A stretch of 64,000 nucleotides of DNA from Candidatus Krumholzibacteriota bacterium (GTDB lineage: Bacteria > Krumholzibacteriota > Krumholzibacteriia > Krumholzibacteriales > Krumholzibacteriaceae). The position numbers and the translations under genes were made by a program. The notes beneath the pieces were generated by a model. That model was not told where the DNA came from. It saw nothing but the letters and a program-made list of their open reading frames with translations, and searched no databases. Shown piece by piece: positions 9,215 through 18,129 of the stretch (the stretch's first letter is position 1; each line of letters opens with the position of its first letter). The DNA lies in the NCBI GenBank assembly GCA_016932415.1, contig JAFGCX010000006.1:1-64000 (forward strand), in the 5' to 3' direction.

Positions 9215-9766
9215 CTATTTGTACAAGGACTTAATCGCACCCCAGGTACCATCTTCCACAGCTATCTGGTCGAGACAGAGGTATGTCGTCAGACCTATGA
9301 TAGGGAAAGTCTCGTTTTCGGGGTAGTAAGTACCACGTAACTCACCTGATTCAGGATTGACCGTTATTAACAGCGGATAATCCGGCATAAGCTCGCAAGG
9401 TGCCACGGTTATACAATTCAACGTCGCCATTAAATCGTAACCATCGGGGAACCCGGTCATCGGTGGCCAATAGGAAATGGCGTGGCCTTCGAGAGGATCC
9501 GTCGGCGAACCGATGGAGACCTGCTGGTTCGAAGGATACTCAACGCTCTGAACCTGGAAATTGGCATCCGGAGCAAGAAGCAAATACTCGATCGCTGTCA
9601 CATAATAGTCGCTCTGCACGAGAAAAAGATGCAGCTGGAAAGATGTCAGCATGCTCGGCTGATAATGCAGCTTTCCATCTGAATACAGACCCAAAGTCGC
9701 GTCAGCAGCGCCTAACAGTCCTGGAATCAGGAGAGCAATTGCAACTGTCAGCAGTACTCTCTTCAT
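9215..9766 (-). CDS. Small secreted protein with W-G-A-I-K-S-L tail (paralogue 2)
   Basis: This 183-residue secreted protein has a signal peptide (cleavage near LLGAADA). Its function is unknown. It shares length, general layout, the VTAIEY segment and the terminal TWGAIKSLYK with the protein at 8471-9031. The rest has diverged strongly, which suggests an old duplication or a shared secretion class. Two Cys residues (NCITVAPCELM) could form a disulphide. The mature protein is rich in Pro, Tyr and aromatic residues, as in surface beta-sandwich proteins. It lies 183 nt upstream of its paralogue and 84 nt downstream of the dockerin-like gene, all on the minus strand. They may share a transcript, but the gaps leave room for separate promoters. 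Confidence 0.73.
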   Translation of the reverse strand: MKRVLLTVAIALLIPGLLGAADATLGLYSDGKLHYQPSMLTSFQLHLFLVQSDYYVTAIEYLLLAPDANFQVQSVEYPSNQQVSIGSPTDPLEGHAISYWPPMTGFPDGYDLMATLNCITVAPCELMPDYPLLITVNPESGELRGTYYPENETFPIIGLTTYLCLDQIAVEDGTWGAIKSLYK

Positions 9767-9850
9767 AATCTAACTCCCTTATTTTGCAGCCCAAAAGTTG
9801 AATGAATTCACTTCACAGGGTCGCCAGATAAAAACAACCTGGTACGCCTA

Positions 9851-10498
9851 TTAGAAGCATTCATGCAGATAATGCTCCCCGAAGAACGCAAAATCACTCA
9901 GGTTTATAATCTTGTCGCCGTTGTAGTCACAACAGTCATCGTACATTGCATCCCCGTCTGCAGTATTGTATGCATCACCGAAGATGGAGAAATCAGACAG
10001 ATCGACCTCGCCCGTGGGGATAAGGTCGGGGCTGATGATCTGGATATCGACGCATGTGACGTCGACGCATCCGGGCATATCTACGATAGTCTTGCCCTGA
10101 ATAGCCAGATAGATACCACCTGAAAGGATACATCCGCCGCCTGAGATACGGCCGGAGATCTCGGTATAACCGAACTCATCCGTAAGGGCATCCGCAGCAA
10201 AGGGAGCCGAACAGAGTGAGAGTTCCTGAGCCGGATCGCAAGCGTTCATCCAATAGTCAGTCCAGGGAATACCTTCAATCCCGTTTCCTGATGCGTCTCT
10301 GGCATAAAGCCAGATATAGTCGTTGCCATTGCCGCAACCATCATAGATCCACTCGAAATCCCCCGCGGGGCAGATCGAGACTCTCATACCTGTGCAGCTG
10401 ACACCGAACTCACTCTGACATGGGTCGACGTCACCAGCATACAGGGATGTTGCGAAAACGAGCAACAAAGAGAAAAGCAAAACTTTTCCTTTGAACAT
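9851..10498 (-). CDS. Secreted dockerin-like/Ig-like small protein
   Basis: This 215-residue protein has a signal peptide (cleavage near SLYAGD). The N-terminal two-thirds is a Cys-rich beta domain with an Ig-like DEFGYTEISGRISGGG segment, as in secreted proteins of related uncultured phyla. The C terminus has two EF-hand/dockerin type I-like segments: GEVDLSDFSIFGDAY and the better-preserved DYNGDKIINLSDFAFFGEHY. Dockerins bind calcium and cohesins; here a surface-assembly or calcium-binding role is inferred. The first segment lacks the full D-x-N-x-D calcium loop. The start ATG at 10498 follows GGAGG with eight bases between. It is the first of three consecutive small secreted genes. Confidence 0.74.
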   Translation of the reverse strand: MFKGKVLLFSLLLVFATSLYAGDVDPCQSEFGVSCTGMRVSICPAGDFEWIYDGCGNGNDYIWLYARDASGNGIEGIPWTDYWMNACDPAQELSLCSAPFAADALTDEFGYTEISGRISGGGCILSGGIYLAIQGKTIVDMPGCVDVTCVDIQIISPDLIPTGEVDLSDFSIFGDAYNTADGDAMYDDCCDYNGDKIINLSDFAFFGEHYLHECF

Positions 10499-10801
10499 CT
10501 TTTAACCTCCTAAACCTTCGAAAAGGCTTGGGACCTTAAGTTAAAAAGAACAGACGAAACGGGGGTACCACTAGCCTCCTTCCGCGGATCAATGTTGGAG
10601 ATACCTTAACTTACTCGACAATCAGAATTGTAGCATAAATATCGAATCGAAGTCAACAGTAAAGTTCGGATCAGCCCATTCGCCTCCTCCCCCTGAGGTT
10701 CTCAGGGGGAAAGGCAAAACATGCGTAACCAGCATATATAGCAAAGCATTACAATTATTAATCTGCCGATTCTGGATAGACAGCGGCTATAAGAACATCT
10801 T
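10499..10801. other. Intergenic region between RND operon end and secreted-protein genes
   Basis: This 303-base gap is between two minus-strand units. It should hold the end of the RND transcript and the promoter of the dockerin-like gene. The only clear structure is the hairpin at 10688-10710. I see no small gene or RNA gene. Confidence 0.5.
10688..10710. other. Strong hairpin without T-run, 3' of the RND operon
   Basis: TCCCCCTGAG (10688-10697) and CTCAGGGGGA (10701-10710) form a perfect 10-bp stem with a GTT loop. It lies about 90 nt after the RND permease stop. No T-run follows on either strand. It could be a transcript-end stabiliser, an incomplete terminator or an operator. Confidence 0.5.
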
Positions 10802-13800
10802 TCAATAAATATTTTTATTTTTTTTATTTTTTTCTTCTCTTTTTTCCCTTCTCCCCGCGGGAGTAAGCCTGTCTGCCATAGTATAGATGACAGGTATTAT
10901 AAAGAGGGTGAATACGGCGGAAAGAAGTACTCCGCCGATCTGGACTACAGCCATCGGAGCCCTGTATTCCACTCCAGCCCCCCCGAGAGCCTGGGGGATC
11001 ATGCCGATCGCTATAGCGAGGTTTGCCATTATGATCGGCCTGAGCCGTGTCGGACACGCTTCAAGAAGAGCTTCTTTCGCGCTCATCCCCTTTGCGCGCA
11101 GCTGTGACGTATAGTCGAGGAGCAGGATCGCGTTATTGACAACGATACCGGTCAGCATGACCATCGCCATCAGGGACATGATATTGATCGTCTGACCGGT
11201 GAAAAAGAGGGCAAATGAGGTCCCGATCAACCCGAGCGGAAGTGTGATCATAACGGTGAATGGATGGACGAAACTTTCGAGAATTGCTGCCATAACTATA
11301 TATATCAACAGGATAGCCAGGATCATCGCCGTCTGGATGGAAGCGAACGACTCATCCTGGATCTCTGCCATTCCTGAATATTTCACTATCACTCCCGGCG
11401 GGATCTCAAGTCTGCCGAGCCGCTCGTCTATGACAGCCCTTGCTTCACTAACCGTTCCGGTAGCGACGTTGGCCGATATCTGGATCATCCTCTCCTTGTC
11501 CCTGTGCAGGATCTCGGCCGCGCCCCTCTCCCTTTCGATCACGGCGATATCGGAAAGGGGGACAGAGCCCCCGCCAGGCATGCTGAAAGTGAGATCGCTC
11601 AGATATGAAGGATCCTTCCTGTCCTCGAGCGCGTACTGGACCTTGATATCGTATTCTTCTCCCATCTCGCGATAAACGCCGGAGAGCTCCCCTTCATACG
11701 CTGTCCTGAGGATCATTCCGGCAGCGGCCGGAGTGATGCCTCTCCACATCATCTGCCTTCTCCTTGGCCGTACCCTTATCTCGGGTTTTCCCGCCTTCTC
11801 ACTCGACATGACTTCTACAAGCCCCGGGGTCTCCCTGACGATCCGAAAAAGCTGGTCTCCGACGAGAGAGAGTTTTTCCTGGTCACTCGAAAGTACTTCT
11901 ATAAGAAGGTCAGCTTCGGCTGAACCGCTCTCTCCAGAAGTGGTCACCATGATCTCGGCGTCGGGGATCCCCGCAAGCGAGGGCCTGATATCATTCATGA
12001 ATTCCTTGATCGAAAGGTCCCTCTCGCTTCCGTCAATCAATTTGAGCGTTATATTCGCCTCCGCTATACTCCGCTGACCTCCGCCGATCTTCGTTATCAC
12101 TCCCTCGACATCGTCTCTCTGTCTCATCAACTTCTCGATCCCCGCCGCCACTTCAGTCGTTCTTTCGATACTCGTTCCGGCAGGAAGTTCAACAGCCACG
12201 ATCACCACATTCTGATCGACTACCGGCATGAACTCCCCCCCGATGAATCTGAAAAGGAACAGGGCAAACACAAAAATCATGAATACTCCGACAAGCGGAA
12301 TCCACCTGCGATCGAGAGATTTTGACAACAGGGATCTGTATCCTCCGGCGAGCCGTCCGTAACCGCTGTCCCAGGAGTCGGCGAATCTCGTCCATAGATG
12401 ATCGCTTGAATGGTGACTCCCCGCCCTGGCCCTTATAAGCCGCGCGGAAAGCATGGGGACCATCGTGAAACTGACCAGCAGGGATATGACGGTCGCGAAG
12501 ACCACCGTCACTCCGAACTGCAGGAAGAACCTTCCTATGATACCGCTCATGAAGGCGATCGGCGTGAAGACGACAATATTCGTCAGGGTCGAGGCGATCA
12601 CCGCGATGGCGATCTCAGAGGTGCCCTTCTCGGCCGCCTCGAATGGATCCATACCTTCCTTGACATGGCGGGAGATGTTCTCGATCACTACGATCGAGTT
12701 GGTCACCAGGGTCCCGATCGATATCCCAAGTGCCAGAAGGGTCATTATATTGACTGTGAATCCCGCCTGTTCTATCAGCAGAAAAGTCGCGATTACCGAG
12801 ACAGGCATCGAAACAGCCGCGATCAGGGTCTGTCGCCAGTCATGCAGGAATAGAAAGAGTAAAAAAGAAGTAAGGATTATCCCTATCGCGATATTGGACA
12901 TGACATCCTTGACCGAGTCCCTGACGAAGATCGAAGGATTATCGGTTATGATCACATCTATATCATCATCGAGGACACTGTCAAGCTCATCCAACACCTT
13001 GTAGACTTCGTTCGCGATCGCCACGGTATTGCCGTCCGATCGTTTCTTGATCGACAGGCCGATTACAGGTTCGCCGTTCCAGGTCGATGACTCGCGCAGT
13101 TCCTCGGTCGTGTCGAGAATATCGGCGACCTCTGAAAGAGGTATCGACTGGCCTGACGGGAGCGGGATCCGGAAATCGGCAAGCTCTGCCGGATCACTGA
13201 TCTCGCCTGCCATGCGGAGGGTCACCTCGCTTGCCCCCCTCGTTATATGACCCGCGGGGATATTGAGGTTCTGTGATGATATCACGCCGATAAGATCGAG
13301 CAGGCTCAGCCCGTACGCCCTCAGCCTCTCCGGAGCGACCTCTACCCGTATCTCTCTTTCCCTCTTTCCCGTGATCTCGACATCAGCTACGCCGTTTATA
13401 CGGCTGAAACGCTCACGAATCTTCTTGTCCGCTATCTGATAGACTTCCTGAAGAGGCCTCGGCGCCGATACCGCTATCTCCATTACCGGTGTCGAAGTCA
13501 GATCGAATTTCTGTATCACCGGATCCTCGGCGTCATCGGGAAGAAGGTAACGGATCGCGTCTACCTTCTCCTTGACGTCCATCGCGTCGAGATCGACATC
13601 TGTCTCCAGTTCAAACTCGATTATCACCTGCGACATATTCTCCATAGAGTAGGACTGCAGGTCCTTTACATTCGCGATGGTGGAAACCTCGTCTTCGATC
13701 TTCTTCGTCACCTGGCTCTCAACTTCGGATGGGGAAGCGCCGGGATAGACCGTGGTGATAATGATCACTGGAAAATCGATCCTCGGCATCATCTCCACAG

Positions 13801-13897
13801 AGAGCCGCTGAAAAGAATATATCCCCATTACGAGCATCAGGATCAGAATCATGCTTGTCAAAACAGGCCGGCGGACGAATATCCTGATCAGATTCAT
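10802..13897 (-). CDS. RND-family efflux permease (AcrB/HAE-like)
   Basis: This 1031-residue inner-membrane permease has the full RND plan: TM1 at residues 12-30, a large periplasmic loop, TM2-6 at about 335-475, a second loop, and TM8-12 at about 845-1010. It should export hydrophobic compounds using the adaptor and outer-membrane channel encoded upstream. Conserved segments include YPGASPSEVE near the N terminus and GAGVEYRAPM near the end. The TM4 motif normally G-x-V-V-D-D-A-I-V-V reads GTLVTNSIVV, so T399-N400 replace the two proton-relay Asp residues. The TM10 Lys position is N921 (GIVVNNAIL). The C-terminal tail is Lys/Glu/Asn-rich. It starts one base after the adaptor stop codon. Regulation is probably by the TetR gene at the head of the operon. 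Confidence 0.93.
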   Translation of the reverse strand: MNLIRIFVRRPVLTSMILILMLVMGIYSFQRLSVEMMPRIDFPVIIITTVYPGASPSEVESQVTKKIEDEVSTIANVKDLQSYSMENMSQVIIEFELETDVDLDAMDVKEKVDAIRYLLPDDAEDPVIQKFDLTSTPVMEIAVSAPRPLQEVYQIADKKIRERFSRINGVADVEITGKREREIRVEVAPERLRAYGLSLLDLIGVISSQNLNIPAGHITRGASEVTLRMAGEISDPAELADFRIPLPSGQSIPLSEVADILDTTEELRESSTWNGEPVIGLSIKKRSDGNTVAIANEVYKVLDELDSVLDDDIDVIITDNPSIFVRDSVKDVMSNIAIGIILTSFLLFLFLHDWRQTLIAAVSMPVSVIATFLLIEQAGFTVNIMTLLALGISIGTLVTNSIVVIENISRHVKEGMDPFEAAEKGTSEIAIAVIASTLTNIVVFTPIAFMSGIIGRFFLQFGVTVVFATVISLLVSFTMVPMLSARLIRARAGSHHSSDHLWTRFADSWDSGYGRLAGGYRSLLSKSLDRRWIPLVGVFMIFVFALFLFRFIGGEFMPVVDQNVVIVAVELPAGTSIERTTEVAAGIEKLMRQRDDVEGVITKIGGGQRSIAEANITLKLIDGSERDLSIKEFMNDIRPSLAGIPDAEIMVTTSGESGSAEADLLIEVLSSDQEKLSLVGDQLFRIVRETPGLVEVMSSEKAGKPEIRVRPRRRQMMWRGITPAAAGMILRTAYEGELSGVYREMGEEYDIKVQYALEDRKDPSYLSDLTFSMPGGGSVPLSDIAVIERERGAAEILHRDKERMIQISANVATGTVSEARAVIDERLGRLEIPPGVIVKYSGMAEIQDESFASIQTAMILAILLIYIVMAAILESFVHPFTVMITLPLGLIGTSFALFFTGQTINIMSLMAMVMLTGIVVNNAILLLDYTSQLRAKGMSAKEALLEACPTRLRPIIMANLAIAIGMIPQALGGAGVEYRAPMAVVQIGGVLLSAVFTLFIIPVIYTMADRLTPAGRREKREEKNKKNKNIY

Positions 13898-13898
13898 A

Positions 13899-15011
13899 TC
13901 AGTCAGCCTCCCCGCCCGCGATGACCTTCACGAGATCGCCGTCTTTGATCATCGACTGCCCGAATAGAACGACTTTCTCTCCATCCGATAATCCGGAGAG
14001 GACTTCGACCCTGTCGGAAGTACCAAGGCCTGTATTGATCCTCCTGAGTACTACTCTGGTCTTGCCGCCATCGTCTGTTACCAGAGCGAACACTGACTGC
14101 CCCATCTCATCCCTGATCACGCACCGGGTGGGGACCGTCAGGACTCCCTTGCGATCACCTGTCAGTACCTGGAAAGAAAGAAGGAGGCCGGGGATCAGTT
14201 TTCCGTCAGCGTTTGGGAAAAGAGCTTCTCCGCTTACAAGATGCGTCTCGGGATCTGCGGCGAGGTCTATCCTGCCGATCGATCCCTCCCCTGACCATCC
14301 GCTGCCCGCGTCTCTCCACACCGCTTTCTGGCCTTCCGAAAGAGCAATCGCCTGCCTGCTGCCTGCCTCGAAAGCGACCCTTACAGAGTCGGTACGGGCG
14401 ATCCAGGCGAGGGGTTTTCCGTTTTCAGCCATCTCCCCCTTTTCAACCATCAGGCTCATGACTACTCCGGGATGATCGGCTACCAGGTCGATCCCTTCCC
14501 TCGCGTCGCGCAGATCGCTTTCCGCTATCTTCAACGCCATTTCCGCCTGGTCGAGGGTCTGCCGCGAGACAGCACCCTCGTCGAACAGATTTCTTACCCG
14601 CCTGGTCTCCTGGAGAGTGTTTTCATACAGGGCTCTCGACCTTTCATATGAATGAAGCATCGGATTTGCCGCCGTTTTCTCGAGCCTTATCACGACATCT
14701 CCTCCCCTGACCCTGTCCCCTTCGCGCTTGAGGATATCCATCACCTGGATCGAATTCGTCGAAACGATGGGGTACTGGATGATCCCTTCGACCGTTCCGG
14801 CGATCGTCTGCCAGACCTTGATATCGCTTGTCTCAACCGGCACCACTTCGACAGGCCTGCCCTCCTTCTGGTGGATCGAACCTATACTCTCGATATCGGT
14901 GCCGCTGCTCACCGTGTTGAACCGGTAGGCAAAAGCGGCGATAATGATCAAAAACGCCACAATAACAAGATATCTCCCGTAAGACACCTTTTTCCTTTTG
15001 ACATCTTTCAT
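13899..15011 (-). CDS. RND periplasmic adaptor (membrane fusion protein)
   Basis: This 370-residue adaptor links the RND permease to the TolC-like channel. It has a single N-terminal TM (RYLVIVAFLIIIAAFAY), a lipoyl/hairpin region with GDRVRGGDVVIRLE, and a coiled-coil section including EGAVSRQTLDQAEMALK. A beta-barrel section follows, then a membrane-proximal end with VPTRCVIRDEMG and SGLSDGEKVVLFGQ. I chose ATG 15011 because the TM follows within about 15 residues. The upstream gene stops at 15014-15016, leaving two bases between. A longer reading to 15101 would overlap the channel gene and put 30 unrelated residues in front. The order TetR, channel, adaptor, permease is a normal efflux operon. 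Confidence 0.92.
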   Translation of the reverse strand: MKDVKRKKVSYGRYLVIVAFLIIIAAFAYRFNTVSSGTDIESIGSIHQKEGRPVEVVPVETSDIKVWQTIAGTVEGIIQYPIVSTNSIQVMDILKREGDRVRGGDVVIRLEKTAANPMLHSYERSRALYENTLQETRRVRNLFDEGAVSRQTLDQAEMALKIAESDLRDAREGIDLVADHPGVVMSLMVEKGEMAENGKPLAWIARTDSVRVAFEAGSRQAIALSEGQKAVWRDAGSGWSGEGSIGRIDLAADPETHLVSGEALFPNADGKLIPGLLLSFQVLTGDRKGVLTVPTRCVIRDEMGQSVFALVTDDGGKTRVVLRRINTGLGTSDRVEVLSGLSDGEKVVLFGQSMIKDGDLVKVIAGGEAD

Positions 15012-15013
15012 TT

Positions 15014-16441
15014 CTACTCGCTTTCCTTTGTCGATCTCTGAGAATTGTTTGAATCTTCCGCTCCAACAGCCAGTTCGAGACTGGCTTTTGCCATGTTGCA
15101 CGCGTAGAGCGCCTGGGCCAGCTGTCCCCTCGCCATCGTCATCGCCAGCTCCGCGTCAAGTCTTTCGACCGGGGTAGCAAGGCCATTCTTCATCCTGACC
15201 AGGGCAAGCCGGTGCGCCTCTTCGGCAAGCGCGACGGTTTCCTCTCTTCCCTTGAGAGCCATAATAGCATTCTCCAGGGCGAGAACTGAGACCCTGACTG
15301 CCATCTCCTTCTCCCTGAGAGTCTTTTCCAGTTCTATAGAAGCTGATCTGAGATCAGCCCGTGCTCTGTCTATCCTTGCTTTTGCCTTCAGCCCGTCGAA
15401 TATCGGTATCTGAAATCCCAGAGTCACCGCCGACGATCTCGCCAGATTCTTCGACTCTGGCATATATGAATCCGACCACTGGCCCTGAAGAACAAAATTC
15501 ACTCCGAGTTGTAGAACTGGATAGCGCTGGGCTCTCTCAAACCCGACGCTATGCCTTAGAGCCTGAAGCTGATGGTCAAGAGCGCGGACATGTACATTCT
15601 CGCTTCTCATAATACCGATATAATGATCAAGCCCCTCTGTCCTTTCGATTGCCCTTAGAGAATCAGTAAGTGCGATCACTGTTCCGGGATCAAGCCCGCA
15701 TCTTCTTCTAAGAAGGATGAGAGCCTGCTCGACTGCATTGGCCGCCTCGATCAGCTGGGGAGCTCTGTTCTTCAGTTCCACCTCCGCGCGGAGAAGATCG
15801 AACCTGCTGACCGCCCCTTCCCTGAACCCGGCCCTGCTGATCCGCACAGCCTCTTCTGTCTCCTGGCAGGCTTTTTCCGCTATCCGGTGGTTTTCCATCG
15901 CCAGAAGCACTGAATAATAGGCATCCTTGACCTGGAACTGAAGATAATCGGAGACGGCTGTCTTCTGATATTTCATCGCCTCTATCATCTCCCTGGAAGC
16001 GCCGATCCCCGAGGATACCCTTCCCGCCGTCCAGAGATTATATGTAAGCTGGGCTGCCGCCGAGAAATCGTTATCCTCTCCAAGCTCTATCTTCGTCACG
16101 CCGCCGAACGCATCCCCCATATCGGAAGGAAGAAACATGACCGGTTTTCTGATATTTCGCCCATACTGTCCGCTTATAGACATCTCCGGTAATCTTCCCG
16201 ATCGCGCCTCTTTCAACCCCGCGTAAGCCCCCTCGACCCCAAGCGCGGCCTGCCTGATCGATTCGTCATTCTCAAGTCCGAGCCTTATTGCTTTTTCAAT
16301 CGACAGGTCAAGCCGGACAGGCTCTTTCCCCGTCGAGGCGTCTACTTCGTCCGCCAAAGCCGGACCGGCCAGGTCCGCCAACATTATCAGAATGAAGGAT
16401 AATGGGATAAACAACCTTATCTTAAGTTCTCGAATCCTCAT
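15014..16441 (-). CDS. TolC-family outer-membrane efflux channel
   Basis: This 475-residue protein has a signal peptide (hydrophobic core, cleavage near GPALADE) and two homologous halves rich in long helices, as in TolC. Recognisable segments are LGLENDESIRQA, SISGQYGRN, AQLTYNLWTAGR, FREGAVSRFDLLRAEVELKNR, LGFQIPIFDGLKAKARIDRARADL and RMKNGLATPVERLDAELAM. It should form the trimeric exit duct for the RND pump. The ATG at 16441 overlaps the TetR stop codon by one base (TGATG) and has AAAGGAG eight bases upstream, so the two genes are translationally coupled. A TTG one codon earlier is less likely. Confidence 0.93.
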   Translation of the reverse strand: MRIRELKIRLFIPLSFILIMLADLAGPALADEVDASTGKEPVRLDLSIEKAIRLGLENDESIRQAALGVEGAYAGLKEARSGRLPEMSISGQYGRNIRKPVMFLPSDMGDAFGGVTKIELGEDNDFSAAAQLTYNLWTAGRVSSGIGASREMIEAMKYQKTAVSDYLQFQVKDAYYSVLLAMENHRIAEKACQETEEAVRISRAGFREGAVSRFDLLRAEVELKNRAPQLIEAANAVEQALILLRRRCGLDPGTVIALTDSLRAIERTEGLDHYIGIMRSENVHVRALDHQLQALRHSVGFERAQRYPVLQLGVNFVLQGQWSDSYMPESKNLARSSAVTLGFQIPIFDGLKAKARIDRARADLRSASIELEKTLREKEMAVRVSVLALENAIMALKGREETVALAEEAHRLALVRMKNGLATPVERLDAELAMTMARGQLAQALYACNMAKASLELAVGAEDSNNSQRSTKESE

Positions 16442-17085
16442 CAAAGCTCCTTTGGTGAATTATTTTTCGATTTTCCCGTTTCGAATGGCTGAAGAAATAT
16501 CCTGTCCAGAAGTTCAGCGATCTGTCCGAAAGAATCGGCGTCCCTGTCGGCAAGGACCTCAAGAAGCCTGTGCCCCGCCCCTTCGATCATCACAGCGTGA
16601 ATCTCAGGATCGATATCCGCCGAGAACTCGCCCTTGTCTATCGCCTCGCGAAGCATCGCTGCTATCTTCTCTACGTGCCCCTTCTCTGCTTTTTCAGCGA
16701 CCGCGTCAACTCTGATCCCGCCTACCTCATGAAAAAGCCTGATAAACGGGATATGATCCTCGAATATCTCCATGGCGGTCCTTAGACGGATCCTTATCGC
16801 TTCGACCGCTGGACACCCCGGTTTGATCGCCGTATCGCATCTCTCGCGCATAAGGTCGACGATATAATCTATCACTTCCCTGTAGATCGCTTCCTTTCCC
16901 TCGAAATGCGAGTAGATCTTCCCGATTGAAAGATCAGCCCTGTCAGCGATCATCTGCATACTGGTCTTTTCGAACCCGTGCCTGCCGAAGATATCCGAAG
17001 CGGCAATAAGGATCTCCTCCCTGTGCCTCTTCCTTTCCCTTTCCCGCCTGCTTAATTGACTGTCATTATTCGTGTTATCTGCCAA
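16441..17085 (-). CDS. TetR/AcrR-family transcriptional regulator
   Basis: This regulator of about 214 residues has the TetR DNA-binding domain: REEILIAASDIFGRHGFEKTSMQMIADRADLS in short pieces, then GKIYSHFEGKEAIYREV. An all-helical ligand domain with LFHEVGG and DIDPEIHAVMIEGAGHRLL follows. It heads the RND operon and probably represses it. Three starts are possible: ATG 17127, GTG 17088 and TTG 17085. I prefer TTG 17085, since AGGGAG lies six bases before it and the palindrome at 17118-17129 then falls in the leader, where an autoregulatory operator belongs. The ATG at 17127 would sit inside that palindrome and has no clear ribosome site. Confidence 0.88.
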   Translation of the reverse strand: MADNTNNDSQLSRRERERKRHREEILIAASDIFGRHGFEKTSMQMIADRADLSIGKIYSHFEGKEAIYREVIDYIVDLMRERCDTAIKPGCPAVEAIRIRLRTAMEIFEDHIPFIRLFHEVGGIRVDAVAEKAEKGHVEKIAAMLREAIDKGEFSADIDPEIHAVMIEGAGHRLLEVLADRDADSFGQIAELLDRIFLQPFETGKSKNNSPKEL

Positions 17086-17117
17086 CACCCACTCCCTGAA
17101 ACGGATATTCGTATATA

Positions 17118-17129
17118 GAATGATCATTC
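17118..17129. promoter_or_regulatory. Candidate TetR operator palindrome
   Basis: GAATGATCATTC is a perfect 12-bp palindrome in an AT-rich stretch, about 33 bases upstream of the preferred TetR start. TetR-family repressors of efflux operons commonly bind such palindromes next to their own gene. The region also lies between two divergent operons, so it could influence both. Confidence 0.5.
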
Positions 17130-17426
17130 ATAATCCGAATTATTATCCTGAATATATGCGGATTTGTGGAAGTGGCAAGTTAAAAATCGGTTTATTTTTG
17201 ACAGTTTCAGCAGCAGCTACGGTAACAACTAGGTCAAATACCATCCGTATGACAGGACGCGGCCACAAAGCCGGTTTTATGTTGCGGACATTTCTGCAAG
17301 CGGAATAAAAAAGGTCTCAATATTATTCCCGGCGCTGACGAATAGAAGTACATCGGAATCGTTGGATGATTCATGGCCGCAAGCTCTGCCTGTGGCGCAA
17401 AAATGTAAAAAAAGGAAAAAACGAAG
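17130..17426. other. Divergent promoter region
   Basis: About 300 bases separate the TetR/RND operon (minus) from the signalling operon (plus). It is AT-rich on the TetR side. I see no small gene. Promoters for both directions should lie here, but I could not assign clear -35/-10 pairs. The plus-strand gene at 17427 has AAGGAAAAAACGAAG before its ATG. Confidence 0.4.
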
Positions 17427-18041
17427 ATGAGGATACTTATTGCCGAGGATGATCTTACATCGCGGATGGTCCTTGAGAAGACCCTGGAGAAATCGGGTTA
17501 CGAGGTGATCTCCACTATCAACGGCAAGGAGGCTTTCGAGAAGCTCTCCCGCGATGATTCACCGATGCTCGCTATCGTAGACTGGATGATGCCGGAGATC
17601 GACGGACCTGAATTATGCAATCTTGTCAAAGCGCAGGAGAGGGAAAACCCGATCTATATGATCCTTCTTACCGCTAAAGATTCGACGGAAGATATTATTT
17701 CAGGACTCGAGTCGGGCGCGGACGACTATGTCATCAAACCATTCAAGAAAAGCGAACTTCTTGCCAGGATCCGGGTCGGCAAAAGGATGATAGATCTGCA
17801 ACTTGCCCTGATCAGGAAGATCGAGGAGACCCGAAAGGCAAATGAGCACGTATCGACTCTCCAGGGATTGATACCGATATGCATGTATTGCCACAAGATA
17901 GGGACTAACGAGGACGGTTGGGATAAACTGGAAAGCTATATCGAGCAGCACTCTACCGCCGAATTCAGCCATAGTATCTGTCCCCAGTGCCTTGAGGAAA
18001 AATTCCCTGAAGATGTGAATGAAGAGGAATACGTGAAATGA
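17427..18041 (+). CDS. Response regulator with C-terminal CxxC...CxxC domain
   Basis: This 204-residue protein has a receiver domain (residues 1-120) with D9/D10 in the acidic pocket, phospho-acceptor D52 (IVDWMMPEIDG) and the conserved Lys in KPFKKSELLARI. A short helical linker with coiled-coil character follows. The C-terminal module runs PICMYCHKI, then WDKLESYI, FSHSICPQC. This module is common at the ends of sensor kinases and regulators in environmental bacteria, where the two CxxC pairs probably bind a metal. No DNA-binding domain is present. It is first in a four-gene plus-strand operon with a histidine kinase, an HDOD and a decayed HD-GYP regulator. A role as a phosphate sink or partner-binding regulator is inferred. 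Confidence 0.9.
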   Translation: MRILIAEDDLTSRMVLEKTLEKSGYEVISTINGKEAFEKLSRDDSPMLAIVDWMMPEIDGPELCNLVKAQERENPIYMILLTAKDSTEDIISGLESGADDYVIKPFKKSELLARIRVGKRMIDLQLALIRKIEETRKANEHVSTLQGLIPICMYCHKIGTNEDGWDKLESYIEQHSTAEFSHSICPQCLEEKFPEDVNEEEYVK

Positions 18042-18129
18042 GACAGCCGGAAACAGACAAAAGACTTCAGCGCGGTAAAATAATCGGATTGACTGCTGGA
18101 TCCTGTCGCATCCGGTAAAATGAGGCAGT

